DNA of 64,000 bases from Methylococcus capsulatus (GTDB taxonomy: Bacteria > Pseudomonadota > Gammaproteobacteria > Methylococcales > Methylococcaceae): contig NZ_CP104311.1 in the NCBI RefSeq assembly GCF_036864975.1, forward strand, positions 2,669,513 through 2,733,512, read 5' to 3'. Position numbers and translations under genes: made by a program. The stretch's first letter is position 1. Each line of letters starts with the position of its first letter. The notes under the pieces are model-generated. The model was not told the origin of the DNA and made no database searches. It saw only the letters and a program-made list of their open reading frames with translations. Below are positions 44,641 to 53,634 of the stretch, piece by piece.

Positions 44641-45408
44641 TCAGATTTCCGGCCGCCGGACGATTCTGGCGAGCAGGATCGGCAGCCGCGCCAGAAAGCC
44701 GAACATCAGACGGACGTGCATCCAGGTGAGGAGGGCGTTGTCGCGCCAGTAATGGAAGTGCGAGGTGCCGCCCTCTTCGGGCTTGGGATAATAAACCGGC
44801 ACCGGTAGATTGACCGGCCGCATGCCGGCCCAGCAGAGCCGGACGGCGGCTTCCGGATCGAAATCGAAGCGCCGCATCCATTGATGATCCTGCATGATGA
44901 CGCATAGCGCATGGATCGGATAAACGCGGAAACCGAACAGGGAGTCGCCGATCCCGCTCCAGAGCGTTTCCAGGTTCGCCCACCAGTTGGAAATACGCCG
45001 GCCTTTCACGCGCAGAGAGGGGGCGGAGTCATCGAACACCGGCACCCCCAGGATCATGGCATCCGGCTCTTCCTGCGAGCGTGCCATGAAGACCGGAATC
45101 CAGTCGGCGGGATGCTGGCCGTCGGAATCCATGACCAGGGCATGGGTAAAGCCCTTGCGGCGGGCGGTCAGCAATCCCCGCAGCACGGCCGCGCCTTTGC
45201 CGCGGTTGGTCGGCATCCCCAGGACCACCAGGCCGCCATCTTCCGCCGAGAGCTTCAGCAGCCCTTCCCAGGTACCGTCCGTGCTGCCATCCACCACGAC
45301 CCAGACCGGATTCCAGTGCCGGCGGGCCGCCTGGACGGTTTCGTAGACTTTGGGGCCGGGGTTATAACTGGGAATGATGACGAGATGGGTACTGGAGGGC
45401 GTATTCAT
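44641..45408 (-). CDS. Family 2 glycosyltransferase, dolichol-phosphate-mannose-synthase-like
   Basis: The 255-residue GT2 enzyme starts THLVIIPSYNPGPKVYETVQAA and shows VVDGSTDGT, NRGKGAAVLRGLLTA, the DxD in ALVMDSDGQHPADWI and FDFDPEAAVRLCWAG. These are typical of polyprenol-phosphate or lipid-modifying GT2 enzymes. It overlaps the acyltransferase gene by 4 bp, so the two are translated together. GT2 plus acyltransferase pairs next to a chorismatase are found in aryl-polyene and xanthomonadin loci, where they attach the polyene to a lipid carrier. The specific donor is unknown. A C-terminal hydrophobic patch (RLMFGFLARLPILLARIV) suggests membrane contact. Confidence 0.88.
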   Translation of the reverse strand: MNTPSSTHLVIIPSYNPGPKVYETVQAARRHWNPVWVVVDGSTDGTWEGLLKLSAEDGGLVVLGMPTNRGKGAAVLRGLLTARRKGFTHALVMDSDGQHPADWIPVFMARSQEEPDAMILGVPVFDDSAPSLRVKGRRISNWWANLETLWSGIGDSLFGFRVYPIHALCVIMQDHQWMRRFDFDPEAAVRLCWAGMRPVNLPVPVYYPKPEEGGTSHFHYWRDNALLTWMHVRLMFGFLARLPILLARIVRRPEI

Positions 45409-46184
45409 GTCTTAGGAACCGGTTTCGAAGGGCGGGGGGAAAACAGGGCGAGTTCCCTGGCGTAATAGGCTTCCAGCGCATGGGTGAAGGCCACAGGATC
45501 GTCGGGCGGATCGAATCTCAGACCCAGCCGGATGCGGAAGCGGATCGGGAGGCGGGGTCTTGCATAAACCGGCCAGCGCTTGCTCAGGAAAGGGGAGTCG
45601 GTTTCCACGATCAGCGTCTGCACCGGGACGCCCGCATGGCGGGCGATCAGGGCGGCCCCTCCTTTGAACCGCCCGACCGGCGGCTCCGCGGTGCGGGTGC
45701 CTTCAGGGAGGATCAGCAGTTGTCCGCCCTTGTGCAGCTCTGCGACGGCAGCCTTGATCATGCCATGGCCGGAATCGTTGCGGATGTAGCGGGCCAGGCG
45801 GGCGCCGGCGCCTAAAAAAATGTTGTCATTCAGGTTCGCCTTCATGATGCAGACCAGGTCCGGCAGGCGCGCGGCGACGATCACGGCATCTAGCAGGCTG
45901 GGATGGTTGGCGACCAGCAGCAGCGGGATGTCCTTGCGCAGGGCTTCGAGTTCGGCAGTGTCGAAGCGGAAAGCGCCGGCCGCATGCATGATGGCAAAGA
46001 AGATCCGCCAGCCGTACATGATTCCGAACCGGCCGACCGGCCGTCCCAGCCGTTCGGGCAGCAACGGATAGAGCAGCACGGCGGCGCCGATCCAGACAAG
46101 GGACATGGAAGCATAAAGCAAGAGCCCCAGGTATAGCACGCTGTATTCGTACAGCGCCTTTAGCAGGCTGATCAATCGACTCAC
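45405..46184 (-). CDS. 1-acylglycerol-3-phosphate acyltransferase-like (PlsC family)
   Basis: The 259-residue membrane-bound acyltransferase has an N-terminal helix (YLGLLLYASMSLVWIGAAVLLYPLL), the catalytic NHPSLLD (NHxxxxD, about residues 93-99), FLGAGARLARYIRN and the acyl-acceptor segment LPEGTRTAEPPVGRFKGG with EGTR. Both PlsC blocks are intact. In this operon it may load the aryl-polyene-type acid onto a lipid or sugar carrier, instead of general phospholipid synthesis; that is inference from context. It overlaps both neighbours by 4 bp. Confidence 0.88.
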   Translation of the reverse strand: MSRLISLLKALYEYSVLYLGLLLYASMSLVWIGAAVLLYPLLPERLGRPVGRFGIMYGWRIFFAIMHAAGAFRFDTAELEALRKDIPLLLVANHPSLLDAVIVAARLPDLVCIMKANLNDNIFLGAGARLARYIRNDSGHGMIKAAVAELHKGGQLLILPEGTRTAEPPVGRFKGGAALIARHAGVPVQTLIVETDSPFLSKRWPVYARPRLPIRFRIRLGLRFDPPDDPVAFTHALEAYYARELALFSPRPSKPVPKT

Positions 46185-47218
46185 ATCGGTTCTCCTGGAT
46201 TGCCAAGGCTCCTGCTTCCGAAGGCTTCGATCTCGACCAGCAGTTCGCGGCGGCAGATGTCGGCCTCGACGATCAGGATCGCCTCCGCCGCCGGCAGCAT
46301 CGCCGCGAGCTCATATTTTATCGGCTCCAGCGGGCAACCGGGCCGGACATAGACTTTGTAGCGGAAATCCTCCCAGGTGAAGCCACCGCTGGCCCCTCCG
46401 TTCAGGGTTTCGACCAGGGCCGCGAGGTTCATCAGCGTTTCGCGGGTCTGCGCCGCGGCATCGCCGGGATGTACACTCATATGGCCGAGGATGCTCGCCG
46501 TGCCGGAAACGAAGACCGCGGTCTGATCGGCCGATCGCAGCACAGTGGCACGGGAAAAGCTCGGGCTGCGTGGCCCGTATGCCGGAGGATAGCGATACGC
46601 ACTGAGCTGGCGCGGGTTTTCGACAGGGATCAGCGGTATACGCGCAGCGACAAAATAGACCACCAAGGGACCGGCGTGCGTACCGAGCGCGCAAGCGGCG
46701 GGCAAAGCACCGGAAAGCGGCCGGTTGGCCCGCAGAAATGCCTCCTGCCGCCCAATGTTAAACTGCCGGTAACGTTCCAGACCCGATTCTTCCCTGTTGA
46801 TGCCCGGGAAGTAGTTCCAGACCCGCACGAGGTGCGGGTAGCCCTGCTGCTCCAGCAACCGGAACAGCGCATCGTAGGCGCGCGCCGTCGCGCCGCGGAT
46901 GTCCGCCTCCGCATCGGTCTGCAAGCTTCCGAACAGATGGTGGCCATCGCAGGCCCAGTGGATGGCTCCGGTTCTGCCCCAGGTCGCTCGGGAGACGCCC
47001 AACCAAATTTCGACCAGCGGCTCGGCCGGCAGCCTCTGGGGCATCGCGATCTCCAATCGGGGAAGCATGCAGGGCAGGTCGGCCGGCGGTTCCCCCCCGA
47101 AGCCGACGGCGCCGAGCCCGCGTTCCCCGATCAGATCGAGCGCGGCCGGCAGTTCGGCCTGCCGCAGGTAGAGGGCTGCCAGCATGCCGTTCGCCGGCGT
47201 GATATTGGCCGGTAACAT
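46181..47218 (-). CDS. Chorismatase (FkbO/Hyg5/XanB2-like)
   Basis: The 345-residue product resembles chorismatases, which cleave chorismate to a hydroxybenzoate or a dihydroxy-cyclohexadiene acid plus pyruvate. Family-like segments are VRVWNYFPGINREESGLERYRQFN, FVSGTASILGHMSVHPGDAAAQTRETLMN and the C-terminal YKVYVRPGCPLEPIK and AILIVEADICRRELLVEIEA. XanB2 of xanthomonadin loci gives 3- and 4-hydroxybenzoate, the aryl starter. I infer the same sub-reaction here from operon context; which subtype (3-HBA, 4-HBA or trans-dihydro product) is not decided by motifs I can check. Its ATG shares one base with the stop of the halogenase gene. It overlaps the acyltransferase by 4 bp. Confidence 0.8.
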   Translation of the reverse strand: MLPANITPANGMLAALYLRQAELPAALDLIGERGLGAVGFGGEPPADLPCMLPRLEIAMPQRLPAEPLVEIWLGVSRATWGRTGAIHWACDGHHLFGSLQTDAEADIRGATARAYDALFRLLEQQGYPHLVRVWNYFPGINREESGLERYRQFNIGRQEAFLRANRPLSGALPAACALGTHAGPLVVYFVAARIPLIPVENPRQLSAYRYPPAYGPRSPSFSRATVLRSADQTAVFVSGTASILGHMSVHPGDAAAQTRETLMNLAALVETLNGGASGGFTWEDFRYKVYVRPGCPLEPIKYELAAMLPAAEAILIVEADICRRELLVEIEAFGSRSLGNPGEPM

Positions 47219-48543
47219 CAGGCGGGATCGGCGTCCTGGATGTTCAGGCTGCGCCGCCGGCGCGCTTCCACAGTCCGGCGGAAGTGCCACAGACTGTTGA
47301 GGTAATAGATCACCTTGAAGGCATACAGCGAAAACCATATCGGCGTACGGCCGAAGATGTCGCCCGCCAGCAACGACAGCAGGGCTTCCTTCATGCGCAG
47401 CACGTTCTGCGGCGCCATGAACAGCTCGCGCATCGTCGGGTCGGTCATCCGGTAGATGAACCAGGAAAACTCGCGGGGGCCGTGCCGTATCCGCCGGTCG
47501 AAGCGTTTGAGCGCCGTATCCGCTCGCCCCGGCTGGCGCAGGCAGGCATCCACCGTCTCGGCCGCGGCCACCCCCCCCTGCATGGCGAACAGAACGCCAG
47601 ACGAGAACACCGGGTCGATGAAAGCGAAGGCATCGCCGATCAACAAATAGGATGCGCCGTGCGTCCGGGTGGATACATAGGAGAAATTGCCGGTGGCTTG
47701 CACCTCCGAAACGAGTTCGGCAGCGTTCAGGCGTTCGGCAAGGGGCGGGCACAACGCGATCGTGTCGAGGAAAAATTCGCCGAGCGGCTTGTCCCTGCGT
47801 TTCATGTAATAGGGCCATGTCACCGCGCCCACGCTGGTCGTGCCATCGGCCAACGGTATGAACCAGAACCATCCGTGTTCGAACCAGAACACCGAGATAC
47901 AGCCCTCGTGACGGCCGCTCAAGCGGCGGGCGTTGGCGAAGTGGCCGTAAACCGCGGCGCTGCTGTGTTTCCGGTTGCGCTGCTTGAGCTTCAGCCGGTT
48001 GGCGATGAAAGTGTCGCGGCCGGAAGCATCGACCACGAAGCGCGCCTGCCAGCGCCGGCTCCGCCCGTCGTCGTCCTGGGCATCGACCTCCGCGCCTTGT
48101 GCGCCGGCCAGAAACCGGATATCCGTCGCGCGCCAGCCTTCCAGGACTTCCGCACCGCGCTTCGCCGCGTTGCGGACGAGGATGTGGTCGAATTCCGATC
48201 GCCGCACCTGGTAGGCGTATGGCATGGATTTATCCCAGGCGTCGGCGAATTCGAAGGTGAGTGTCTCGGCGTGGTCGGGCGACACGAATTCCGCGCCGGG
48301 TTTGTGCATGCCGATGCGCTCGACTTCCTCTTTGACCCCCAGCCTTTCCAGCAAGGGGAGATTGGCCGGTAGCAGGGATTCGCCGATGTGGAAGCGGGGA
48401 TGCCGGTATTTTTCCAGCACGACCGTGCGATAGCCGCGTTCGGCCAGGAGCGCGGCAGCCGTGGAACCGGCGGGCCCCCCGCCTATGACCAGCACATCAC
48501 AGTCGGTGGATCGAGGGGGCGTGGATTCGGGACTCGCGTTCAT
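47218..48543 (-). CDS. FAD-dependent halogenase-like oxidoreductase
   Basis: The 441-residue flavoprotein opens with the FAD motif VLVIGGGPAGSTAAALLAERG and HIGESLLPANLPLLERLGV, then shows VDASGRDTFIANRL and LIGDAFAFIDPVFSSGV. It also carries WFWFIP (in EHGWFWFIPLADGT), which fits the WxWxIP motif that marks flavin halogenases and separates them from monooxygenases. It needs FADH2 from a separate reductase. Xanthomonadins are brominated aryl polyenes, so a halogenase next to a chorismatase is telling. It is first in the five-gene minus-strand operon. Actual halide and substrate cannot be read from sequence; a geranylgeranyl-reductase-like role is a weaker alternative. Confidence 0.8.
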   Translation of the reverse strand: MNASPESTPPRSTDCDVLVIGGGPAGSTAAALLAERGYRTVVLEKYRHPRFHIGESLLPANLPLLERLGVKEEVERIGMHKPGAEFVSPDHAETLTFEFADAWDKSMPYAYQVRRSEFDHILVRNAAKRGAEVLEGWRATDIRFLAGAQGAEVDAQDDDGRSRRWQARFVVDASGRDTFIANRLKLKQRNRKHSSAAVYGHFANARRLSGRHEGCISVFWFEHGWFWFIPLADGTTSVGAVTWPYYMKRRDKPLGEFFLDTIALCPPLAERLNAAELVSEVQATGNFSYVSTRTHGASYLLIGDAFAFIDPVFSSGVLFAMQGGVAAAETVDACLRQPGRADTALKRFDRRIRHGPREFSWFIYRMTDPTMRELFMAPQNVLRMKEALLSLLAGDIFGRTPIWFSLYAFKVIYYLNSLWHFRRTVEARRRRSLNIQDADPA

Positions 48544-48980
48544 CGGGACGGATCAGGATCGGATGGGTGACGGCCGACGAGGCATTATAGCTTCAACGAT
48601 GCGGGGGGCGAACCAAGATCGCCCATGGCGATTGTGCCGACCAGAGCTCACCGACTGGGTCACGGCGACCCGGGCCGGACTTTGCGGGTGTCAGATTTTT
48701 CCACTTCGCCACGGTTTGCCGATGGTCGGATTTCGGCTGCGGCAGCGGGATGGTGACCGGCAGAAGCCTTTAGGTCGATGGTATTCCCCACGACAAATCG
48801 CCGGGGGCCAGCGCCCGTTATGGGCGTGAACATCGACTGTTTCGGGGACAAGGACAGCGCCCCAGGAGCATTGCCGGGCCTTTCAGGCCGAATCCCGTCC
48901 CGATTCTGGAAGAGCGCTGGCGCCATGACTTATACTAACCTGCCTTTTCAACGAAGACGGCGCCCGCGATTCTTTCGGAC
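48544..48980. other. Divergent intergenic region, halogenase / dapC
   Basis: About 440 bp separate divergently oriented genes. No frame in it has recognisable features. A good -10-like box TATACT (48931-48936) lies 45 bp before the dapC start on the plus strand, but no clear -35 matches at normal spacing. The GC-rich remainder shows no convincing terminator or tRNA. Confidence 0.45.
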
Positions 48981-50177
48981 ATGAATCCCAAGCTCGCCAG
49001 CCTCCATCCTTATCCCTTCGAGAAGCTGGCGGTTCTCAAGCGGGGCCGCGTGCCGCCGGCGGATAAGCCTCACATCGCAATGTCGATCGGCGAGCCCCAG
49101 CATCCGACGCCGCACTTCATTGCCGAAGCCCTGCTGCAGCATTTGCATGGTCTGTCCTCCTATCCGACCACCAAGGGCGGGCCGGAACTGCGCCACAGTG
49201 TCGCACGCTGGCTGGAACGGCGTTTCGCCCTGGGGGAGGGCGCGATAGATCCGGAGCGGCAGGTGCTGCCGGTCAATGGCACGCGGGAGGCACTGTTCGC
49301 CTTCGCCCAGGCGGTGGTCGATCCGGCGGAGCAGCCTCTGGTGCTGATGCCCAACCCCTTCTATCAGATCTATGAGGGGGCGGCGATCCTGGCCGGCGCG
49401 GAGCCATTTTTCCTCAATACCACGGCCGAGTCCGGGTTCCTGCCGGATTTCGATGCGGTGCCCGAAGCGGTCTGGAGCCGCTGCCGCCTGGTCTACGTTT
49501 GCTCCCCCGGCAATCCCACCGGCGCGGTGATGGGAGTCGATCAGCAGCGGCAGTTGCTGGAACTGGCGGAAAGATACGATTTCATCGTCGCATCGGACGA
49601 ATGCTATTCGGAACTGTACGCCGATGAGGCCGATCCGCCGCCGGGTTTGCTCCAGACCGCGGCCGGGATGGGCAACGGTGAATTCCGCCGCTGCGTGGTG
49701 TTTCATTCCCTCTCCAAGCGATCCAACGCACCCGGCCTGCGTTCGGGTTTCGTGGCGGGCGACGCCGATGTCCTCGGCCGTTTCCTGCTCTACCGGACCT
49801 ACCACGGCTGCGCCATGCCTCTTCCGGTGCAAAAAGCCAGCGCAACGGCCTGGGCCGACGAGGCTCATGTGCGGGAAAACCGGGAACTTTACCGGCGGAA
49901 GTTCGACGCGGTTGCCACCGTGCTCAGAGACATCCTCGATCTAGCCGTACCTTCGGCTGGATTTTATCTTTGGCTGCGCACACCCATCGACGACACGGCA
50001 TTTGCCGCCGGCCTGTTCGAGGCTCAGAATGTTACGGTGCTGCCGGGGCGCTTCCTATCCCGCCCGAGTGGAGGCGTCGATCCGGGTGCAGGCCATGTTC
50101 GCATCGCTTTGGTCGCTCCTTTGGAGGAGTGTGTCGAGGCGGCGCACCGTATCAAGCAGTTCATTCAAACCCTATAG
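48981..50177 (+). CDS. dapC: N-succinyl-diaminopimelate aminotransferase
   Basis: DapC transfers an amino group to N-succinyl-2-amino-6-ketopimelate in lysine and diaminopimelate synthesis. The 398-residue fold-type I PLP enzyme shows [40 protein letters not shown] and the Schiff-base Lys in [16 protein letters not shown]-terminal LPGRFLSR and HVRIALV close the fold. This is the gammaproteobacterial DapC form. The dapD start lies 11 bp after its stop, so the pair is an operon and the enzymatic step order matches. Confidence 0.93.
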   Translation: MNPKLASLHPYPFEKLAVLKRGRVPPADKPHIAMSIGEPQHPTPHFIAEALLQHLHGLSSYPTTKGGPELRHSVARWLERRFALGEGAIDPERQVLPVNGTREALFAFAQAVVDPAEQPLVLMPNPFYQIYEGAAILAGAEPFFLNTTAESGFLPDFDAVPEAVWSRCRLVYVCSPGNPTGAVMGVDQQRQLLELAERYDFIVASDECYSELYADEADPPPGLLQTAAGMGNGEFRRCVVFHSLSKRSNAPGLRSGFVAGDADVLGRFLLYRTYHGCAMPLPVQKASATAWADEAHVRENRELYRRKFDAVATVLRDILDLAVPSAGFYLWLRTPIDDTAFAAGLFEAQNVTVLPGRFLSRPSGGVDPGAGHVRIALVAPLEECVEAAHRIKQFIQTL

Positions 50178-50188
50178 TCAGCGATAAC

Positions 50189-51004
50189 ATGTCCTTGGAA
50201 AACATCATCAATGAAGCTTTCGAAAATCGTGCGCAGCTCAGTCCGGCCGCGGTGAGTCCCGACGTGCGCGAGGCGGTGGAAGAGGCCCTGCGGTTGCTGG
50301 ACAGCGGGGCGGCCCGGGTCGCCGAGAAGAAGGAAGGCGCTTGGGTGGTCAACCAGTGGCTGAAGAAAGCCGTGCTGCTCTCCTTCCGGATCAACGATAA
50401 CCGCGTGATGGACGGCGGCGAGACGCGCTATTTCGACAAGGTGGAACCCAAGTTCGGCAGCTTCGCTCCGGAAGACTTTCGCGCCGCCGGCGTGCGCGTC
50501 GTACCGCCCGCCGCCGTCCGCCGGGGCGCCTACATCGCCCCCGGGGTCATCCTGATGCCGTCCTACGTCAACATCGGCGCCTATGTCGATTCCGGCACCA
50601 TGGTCGACACCTGGGCCACGGTGGGCTCCTGCGCCCAGATCGGCAAGAACGTGCACCTTTCCGGCGGCGTCGGCATCGGCGGCGTGCTGGAACCTCTGCA
50701 GGCGGGCCCGACCATCATCGAGGATAATTGCTTCATCGGAGCGCGCTCCGAAATCGTGGAAGGCGTCATCGTGGAAGAGGGCTCGGTGATTTCCATGGGT
50801 GTTTACATCGGTCAGAGCACCAAGATCTACAACCGGATGACCGGCGAGATCAGCTACGGGCGGGTGCCCGCGGGCTCCGTCGTGGTGTCCGGCAATCTGC
50901 CGGCCAAGGATGGCAGCCACAGCCTGTATTGCGCGGTGATCATCAAGCAGGTGGACGAGAAGACGCGCGGTAAAGTCGGCATCAACGAGCTGCTCAGAGA
51001 CTGA
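50189..51004 (+). CDS. dapD: Tetrahydrodipicolinate N-succinyltransferase
   Basis: DapD adds succinyl-CoA-derived succinate to tetrahydrodipicolinate, the step before DapC. The 271-residue product has an N-terminal helical domain ([17 protein letters not shown]) and a left-handed beta-helix of hexapeptide repeats ([33 protein letters not shown]). It also has the signature [44 protein letters not shown]. Length is typical. ATG 50189 is preferred as the frame upstream overlaps dapC. It is cotranscribed with dapC. Confidence 0.97.
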   Translation: MSLENIINEAFENRAQLSPAAVSPDVREAVEEALRLLDSGAARVAEKKEGAWVVNQWLKKAVLLSFRINDNRVMDGGETRYFDKVEPKFGSFAPEDFRAAGVRVVPPAAVRRGAYIAPGVILMPSYVNIGAYVDSGTMVDTWATVGSCAQIGKNVHLSGGVGIGGVLEPLQAGPTIIEDNCFIGARSEIVEGVIVEEGSVISMGVYIGQSTKIYNRMTGEISYGRVPAGSVVVSGNLPAKDGSHSLYCAVIIKQVDEKTRGKVGINELLRD

Positions 51005-51035
51005 TTATCCAACAACAAATAAACGAGGAAGAGTC

Positions 51036-51440
51036 ATGAAACGATTATCCTCCGCAGTAGCGGGCCTTTTGTTCTCCGCCAACGTGTTTGCCGTCGCCCA
51101 GCATTACGTGCGCCAGGATGGCGGGCACGTCCAGCACATGAAGATCAACAAGGTCGGCGATGAAATCAGCGTCGAGGTGGATGTCGACTTCGAGCCGGTC
51201 GGCAGTGTCGACGAAGGCAAGAGGCCCTGCTCCCACACGATCAGTGGCAATGCGGAGAAGATTGCCGACAATGAGCTGGTGCTGAAGAAACAGGTGGAAA
51301 GCGAAGCGCGCTACTGTGAACTCAAGATTCACCTCAAAGGCGATGCGGCCGTGATCGAGCAGTCCAAGGACTGTGGCTATTTCCTTGGCACCTACTGCAA
51401 GTTCGGATCGGAAGGCAAACCGCTGCTTCTCGTAAAATGA
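51036..51440 (+). CDS. Small secreted protein with four cysteines, function unknown
   Basis: The 134-residue product has a signal peptide (KRLSSAVAGLLFSANVFA, cleavage likely after AVA or NVFA). The mature part is mainly beta-strand and Lys/Glu-rich with four Cys (RPCSH, ARYCEL, KDCGY, TYCKF), suited to two disulfides in the periplasm. An AACGAGGAAGAG ribosome site precedes ATG. I do not recognise the family. It sits between dapD and tatA, 31 bp after dapD, so it may be cotranscribed. The Sec-type signal means it does not itself need the Tat system encoded next door. Confidence 0.8.
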   Translation: MKRLSSAVAGLLFSANVFAVAQHYVRQDGGHVQHMKINKVGDEISVEVDVDFEPVGSVDEGKRPCSHTISGNAEKIADNELVLKKQVESEARYCELKIHLKGDAAVIEQSKDCGYFLGTYCKFGSEGKPLLLVK

Positions 51441-51463
51441 CGTTCAACCCGGGGGTTTGAGCC

Positions 51464-51676
51464 ATGGGTATAGGTGTTTGGGAATTGCTGCTGCTTTTTC
51501 TGATCGTTCTGGTCGTCTTCGGCACCAAGCGTTTGCGCAACATCGGAGGCGACCTGGGCGGAGCGATCAAGAGCTTCCGCTCGGCCATGAGCGAGAACGA
51601 AGACAAACCCACCGAGGGCGGGGCACGCACCCTCGAGGGTGAAGTGGTGGAAAAGAAGGAAAAGGACAGGGTCTGA
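51464..51676 (+). CDS. tatA: Twin-arginine translocase subunit TatA
   Basis: The 70-residue protein has the TatA pattern: a single N-terminal transmembrane helix (IGVWELLLLFLIVLVVF), the conserved FGTKRLRNIGGDLGGAIKSFR amphipathic helix after a short hinge, and an acidic/basic tail. TatA forms the pore-like part of the Sec-independent translocase. tatB follows 7 bp later and tatC overlaps tatB, so tatABC is one operon. The SoxC-like enzyme in this window carries a twin-arginine signal and is a natural client. Confidence 0.95.
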   Translation: MGIGVWELLLLFLIVLVVFGTKRLRNIGGDLGGAIKSFRSAMSENEDKPTEGGARTLEGEVVEKKEKDRV

Positions 51677-51683
51677 CCGGATC

Positions 51684-51998
51684 ATGTTCGATATCGGCTT
51701 CACCGAAATGCTGCTGATCGGCCTGGTCGCCCTGCTGGCGTTCGGGCCGGAGCGGCTGCCGAAGGTGGCTAGGGAAACCGGCTACTGGATACGCAAGGCC
51801 CGCAGCACGCTGGCTTCGGTCCGCGCGGAGATCGAACACGAGATGGAAATGCAAGAGTTGAAACAGGCTATGCAGGAAGCCAAATCCGGCCGGCTTCTCG
51901 AATCCGCAGCAGAGAAAGGTGGCAACTCTCCGGAGCATGTGCAACCGGAGAACGAGTCGGGCGCCGCAGCGACGGAACAGGCCGATGACCGACCGTAA
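51684..51998 (+). CDS. tatB: Twin-arginine translocase subunit TatB
   Basis: The 104-residue protein begins [29 protein letters not shown], the TatB signature with the conserved Glu and GPERLP. A long charged amphipathic helix ([20 protein letters not shown]) and an acidic tail follow. TatB with TatC forms the receptor for twin-arginine signal peptides. ATG 51684 is chosen because the family N-terminus begins there. The tatC start lies 14 bp inside its end. Confidence 0.95.
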   Translation: MFDIGFTEMLLIGLVALLAFGPERLPKVARETGYWIRKARSTLASVRAEIEHEMEMQELKQAMQEAKSGRLLESAAEKGGNSPEHVQPENESGAAATEQADDRP

Positions 51999-52791
51999 AT
52001 CGAGAATGGCCGAAGAGGATGTGGAGCAGCCTTTCATCTCCCACCTCGTAGAATTGCGGCAGCGGATTCTTCGCGCCCTGGCGGTGGTGCTGGTGCTGTT
52101 TCTCGGACTGGCATTCTATGCCAACGGAATTTATTCCTTCCTGGCAGGGCCGTTGCTGAAACACCTGCCGGAAGGTTCGCAGATGGTCGCGATCGATGTG
52201 GCGTCTCCGTTTCTCACGCCGTTCAAGCTGACCTTGGTGGTCTGCATATTCCTGTCAATTCCGTTCATCCTTTACCAGGCGTGGGCTTTCATTGCCCCTG
52301 GCCTCTATCGCCACGAGCGGCGCATGGTGCTGCCGCTGCTGGTGGCGAGTACGCTCTTGTTCTATGCTGGCGTGGCTTTCGCCTATTACGTGGTGTTCCC
52401 CGTGATGTTTGGCTTTTTGACCGCTACGGCACCGGCCGGCGTGGCGGTGATGACGGACATCGCCAAGTACCTGGACTTCGTCCTGACTCTGTTCCTCGCT
52501 TTTGGCGTCGCCTTCGAGGTCCCGATCGCAACCATACTCCTGGTATGGAGTGGCATCGTTTCCCGCGAAACCATCGGCAACAACCGCCCCTATGTGATTG
52601 TGGGCGCTTTCGTGATAGGAGCCATCCTGACACCGCCGGACGTCGTGTCACAGACCCTGCTCTCGGTTCCGATCTGGCTTTTGTTCGAATTCGGGTTCTT
52701 CTTCTCCCGGTTTTTCGAGCCCAAACCGGCCCACGAGGCCGCAGCCACCAGAGGCATCGAACACCGCGATTCCTCTGCTTCCGGTCATTGA
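51985..52791 (+). CDS. tatC: Twin-arginine translocase subunit TatC
   Basis: The 268-residue inner-membrane protein has six helices and the TatC marks: [18 protein letters not shown] at the N-terminus, [54 protein letters not shown] and [26 protein letters not shown]. The conserved Glu of the HLxELRxR motif is present. It recognises the RR signal peptide with TatB. ATG 51985 lies within tatB, which implies coupled translation. The C-terminal tail is short and variable, as usual. Confidence 0.96.
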   Translation: MTDRKSRMAEEDVEQPFISHLVELRQRILRALAVVLVLFLGLAFYANGIYSFLAGPLLKHLPEGSQMVAIDVASPFLTPFKLTLVVCIFLSIPFILYQAWAFIAPGLYRHERRMVLPLLVASTLLFYAGVAFAYYVVFPVMFGFLTATAPAGVAVMTDIAKYLDFVLTLFLAFGVAFEVPIATILLVWSGIVSRETIGNNRPYVIVGAFVIGAILTPPDVVSQTLLSVPIWLLFEFGFFFSRFFEPKPAHEAAATRGIEHRDSSASGH

Positions 52792-52808
52792 GGCCAGGTC
52801 CTTCGGCC

Positions 52809-53528
52809 ATGATTCTGCTGTTCACCGACTTCGGGCCGGCTGGCCCCTACCTGGGCCAAGTGGAAGCGGTGCTTCGGCTGAACGCGCCCGGCGTGGACGT
52901 CATCCACTTGGTGAGCGACGCGCCGGCTCCGCTTCCCGCGGGTTACCTGCTGGCGGCGCTATGCCGGCAGTTTCCGCAAGGCAGCGTCTTTCTCTGTGTG
53001 GTCGATCCGGGGGTGGGCAGCGATCGGGAGGCGCTGGCACTCGAAGCGGACGGACGCTGGTTCGTCGGCCCCAACAATGGTCTGCTCAATACCATTGCCG
53101 TACAGGCGCAAACCCGGCGCTGGTTGCGGATCGACTGGCGGCCGCCGATCCTGTCGGCCAGTTTCCATGGCCGCGACCTGTTCGCGCCGATCGCGGCCCG
53201 GATCGCCCGACGGGATTTCAGTTGGGAACATCGCGTGGTCGCGGGACCTGAGCTAACGTTATGGCCGGCGGACCGAGCCTCAATCATCTATTGCGACCAT
53301 TATGGCAATGCGCTGACAGGCCTGCGCTACCGTCCTGAATTCGCGGGACGGATGTTGCGTGTCAACGACCGGTATGTGCGGCATGCGGAGGTTTTTTGCG
53401 CGGTTGAGAGGGGCGCGGCATTGTGGTACCGCAACTCGCTGGATTTGGTCGAGGTCGCTGTCAATCGGGGGAGAGCGGACCAGATTCTGGGACTTGCCAT
53501 CGGTGACGGTGTGCTTTTCGAGCCGTAG
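52809..53528 (+). CDS. SAM hydrolase-like protein (DUF62, SAM hydroxide adenosyltransferase family)
   Basis: The 239-residue product matches the duf-62 fold related to SAM-dependent chlorinase/fluorinase. It opens ILLFTDFGPAGPYLGQVEAVL, contains VFLCVVDPGVGSDREALALE, WFVGPNNGLLNTIA and the C-domain SFHGRDLFAPIAARIA plus IYCDHYGNALTGL. Family members hydrolyse SAM to adenosine and methionine using water; the chlorinase and fluorinase are rare members with a halide site. The widespread hydroxide form is the default here. It begins 17 bp after tatC and could be cotranscribed. A halide-using role is not supported by anything I can see. Confidence 0.87.
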   Translation: MILLFTDFGPAGPYLGQVEAVLRLNAPGVDVIHLVSDAPAPLPAGYLLAALCRQFPQGSVFLCVVDPGVGSDREALALEADGRWFVGPNNGLLNTIAVQAQTRRWLRIDWRPPILSASFHGRDLFAPIAARIARRDFSWEHRVVAGPELTLWPADRASIIYCDHYGNALTGLRYRPEFAGRMLRVNDRYVRHAEVFCAVERGAALWYRNSLDLVEVAVNRGRADQILGLAIGDGVLFEP

Positions 53529-53589
53529 GGGATAGCCGGTTCGCCGCGGATTGCCATCCGATGCATGGCGGCTCCGGGGAGCACGATAG

Positions 53590-53595
53590 TATAAT
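53590..53595 (+). promoter_or_regulatory. Consensus -10 box upstream of the ABC transporter
   Basis: TATAAT, a perfect sigma-70 -10 hexamer, lies 39 bp before the GTG start of the ABC ATPase gene in a short AT-rich patch of an otherwise GC-rich gap. The expected -35 region about 17 bp upstream is GC-rich and does not match TTGACA, so the promoter may need an activator or be weak. Confidence 0.4.
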
Positions 53596-53634
53596 TTTCA
53601 AGCCTTCCCGCCTGTTCATTTCCACAAGCTTTCC

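Noticed and set aside
52809-53528. Chlorinase or fluorinase activity for the SAM hydrolase-like protein
   Set aside because: The family default is SAM hydrolysis and no halide-specific motif could be confirmed; the halogenase nearby is in a separate operon on the other strand.
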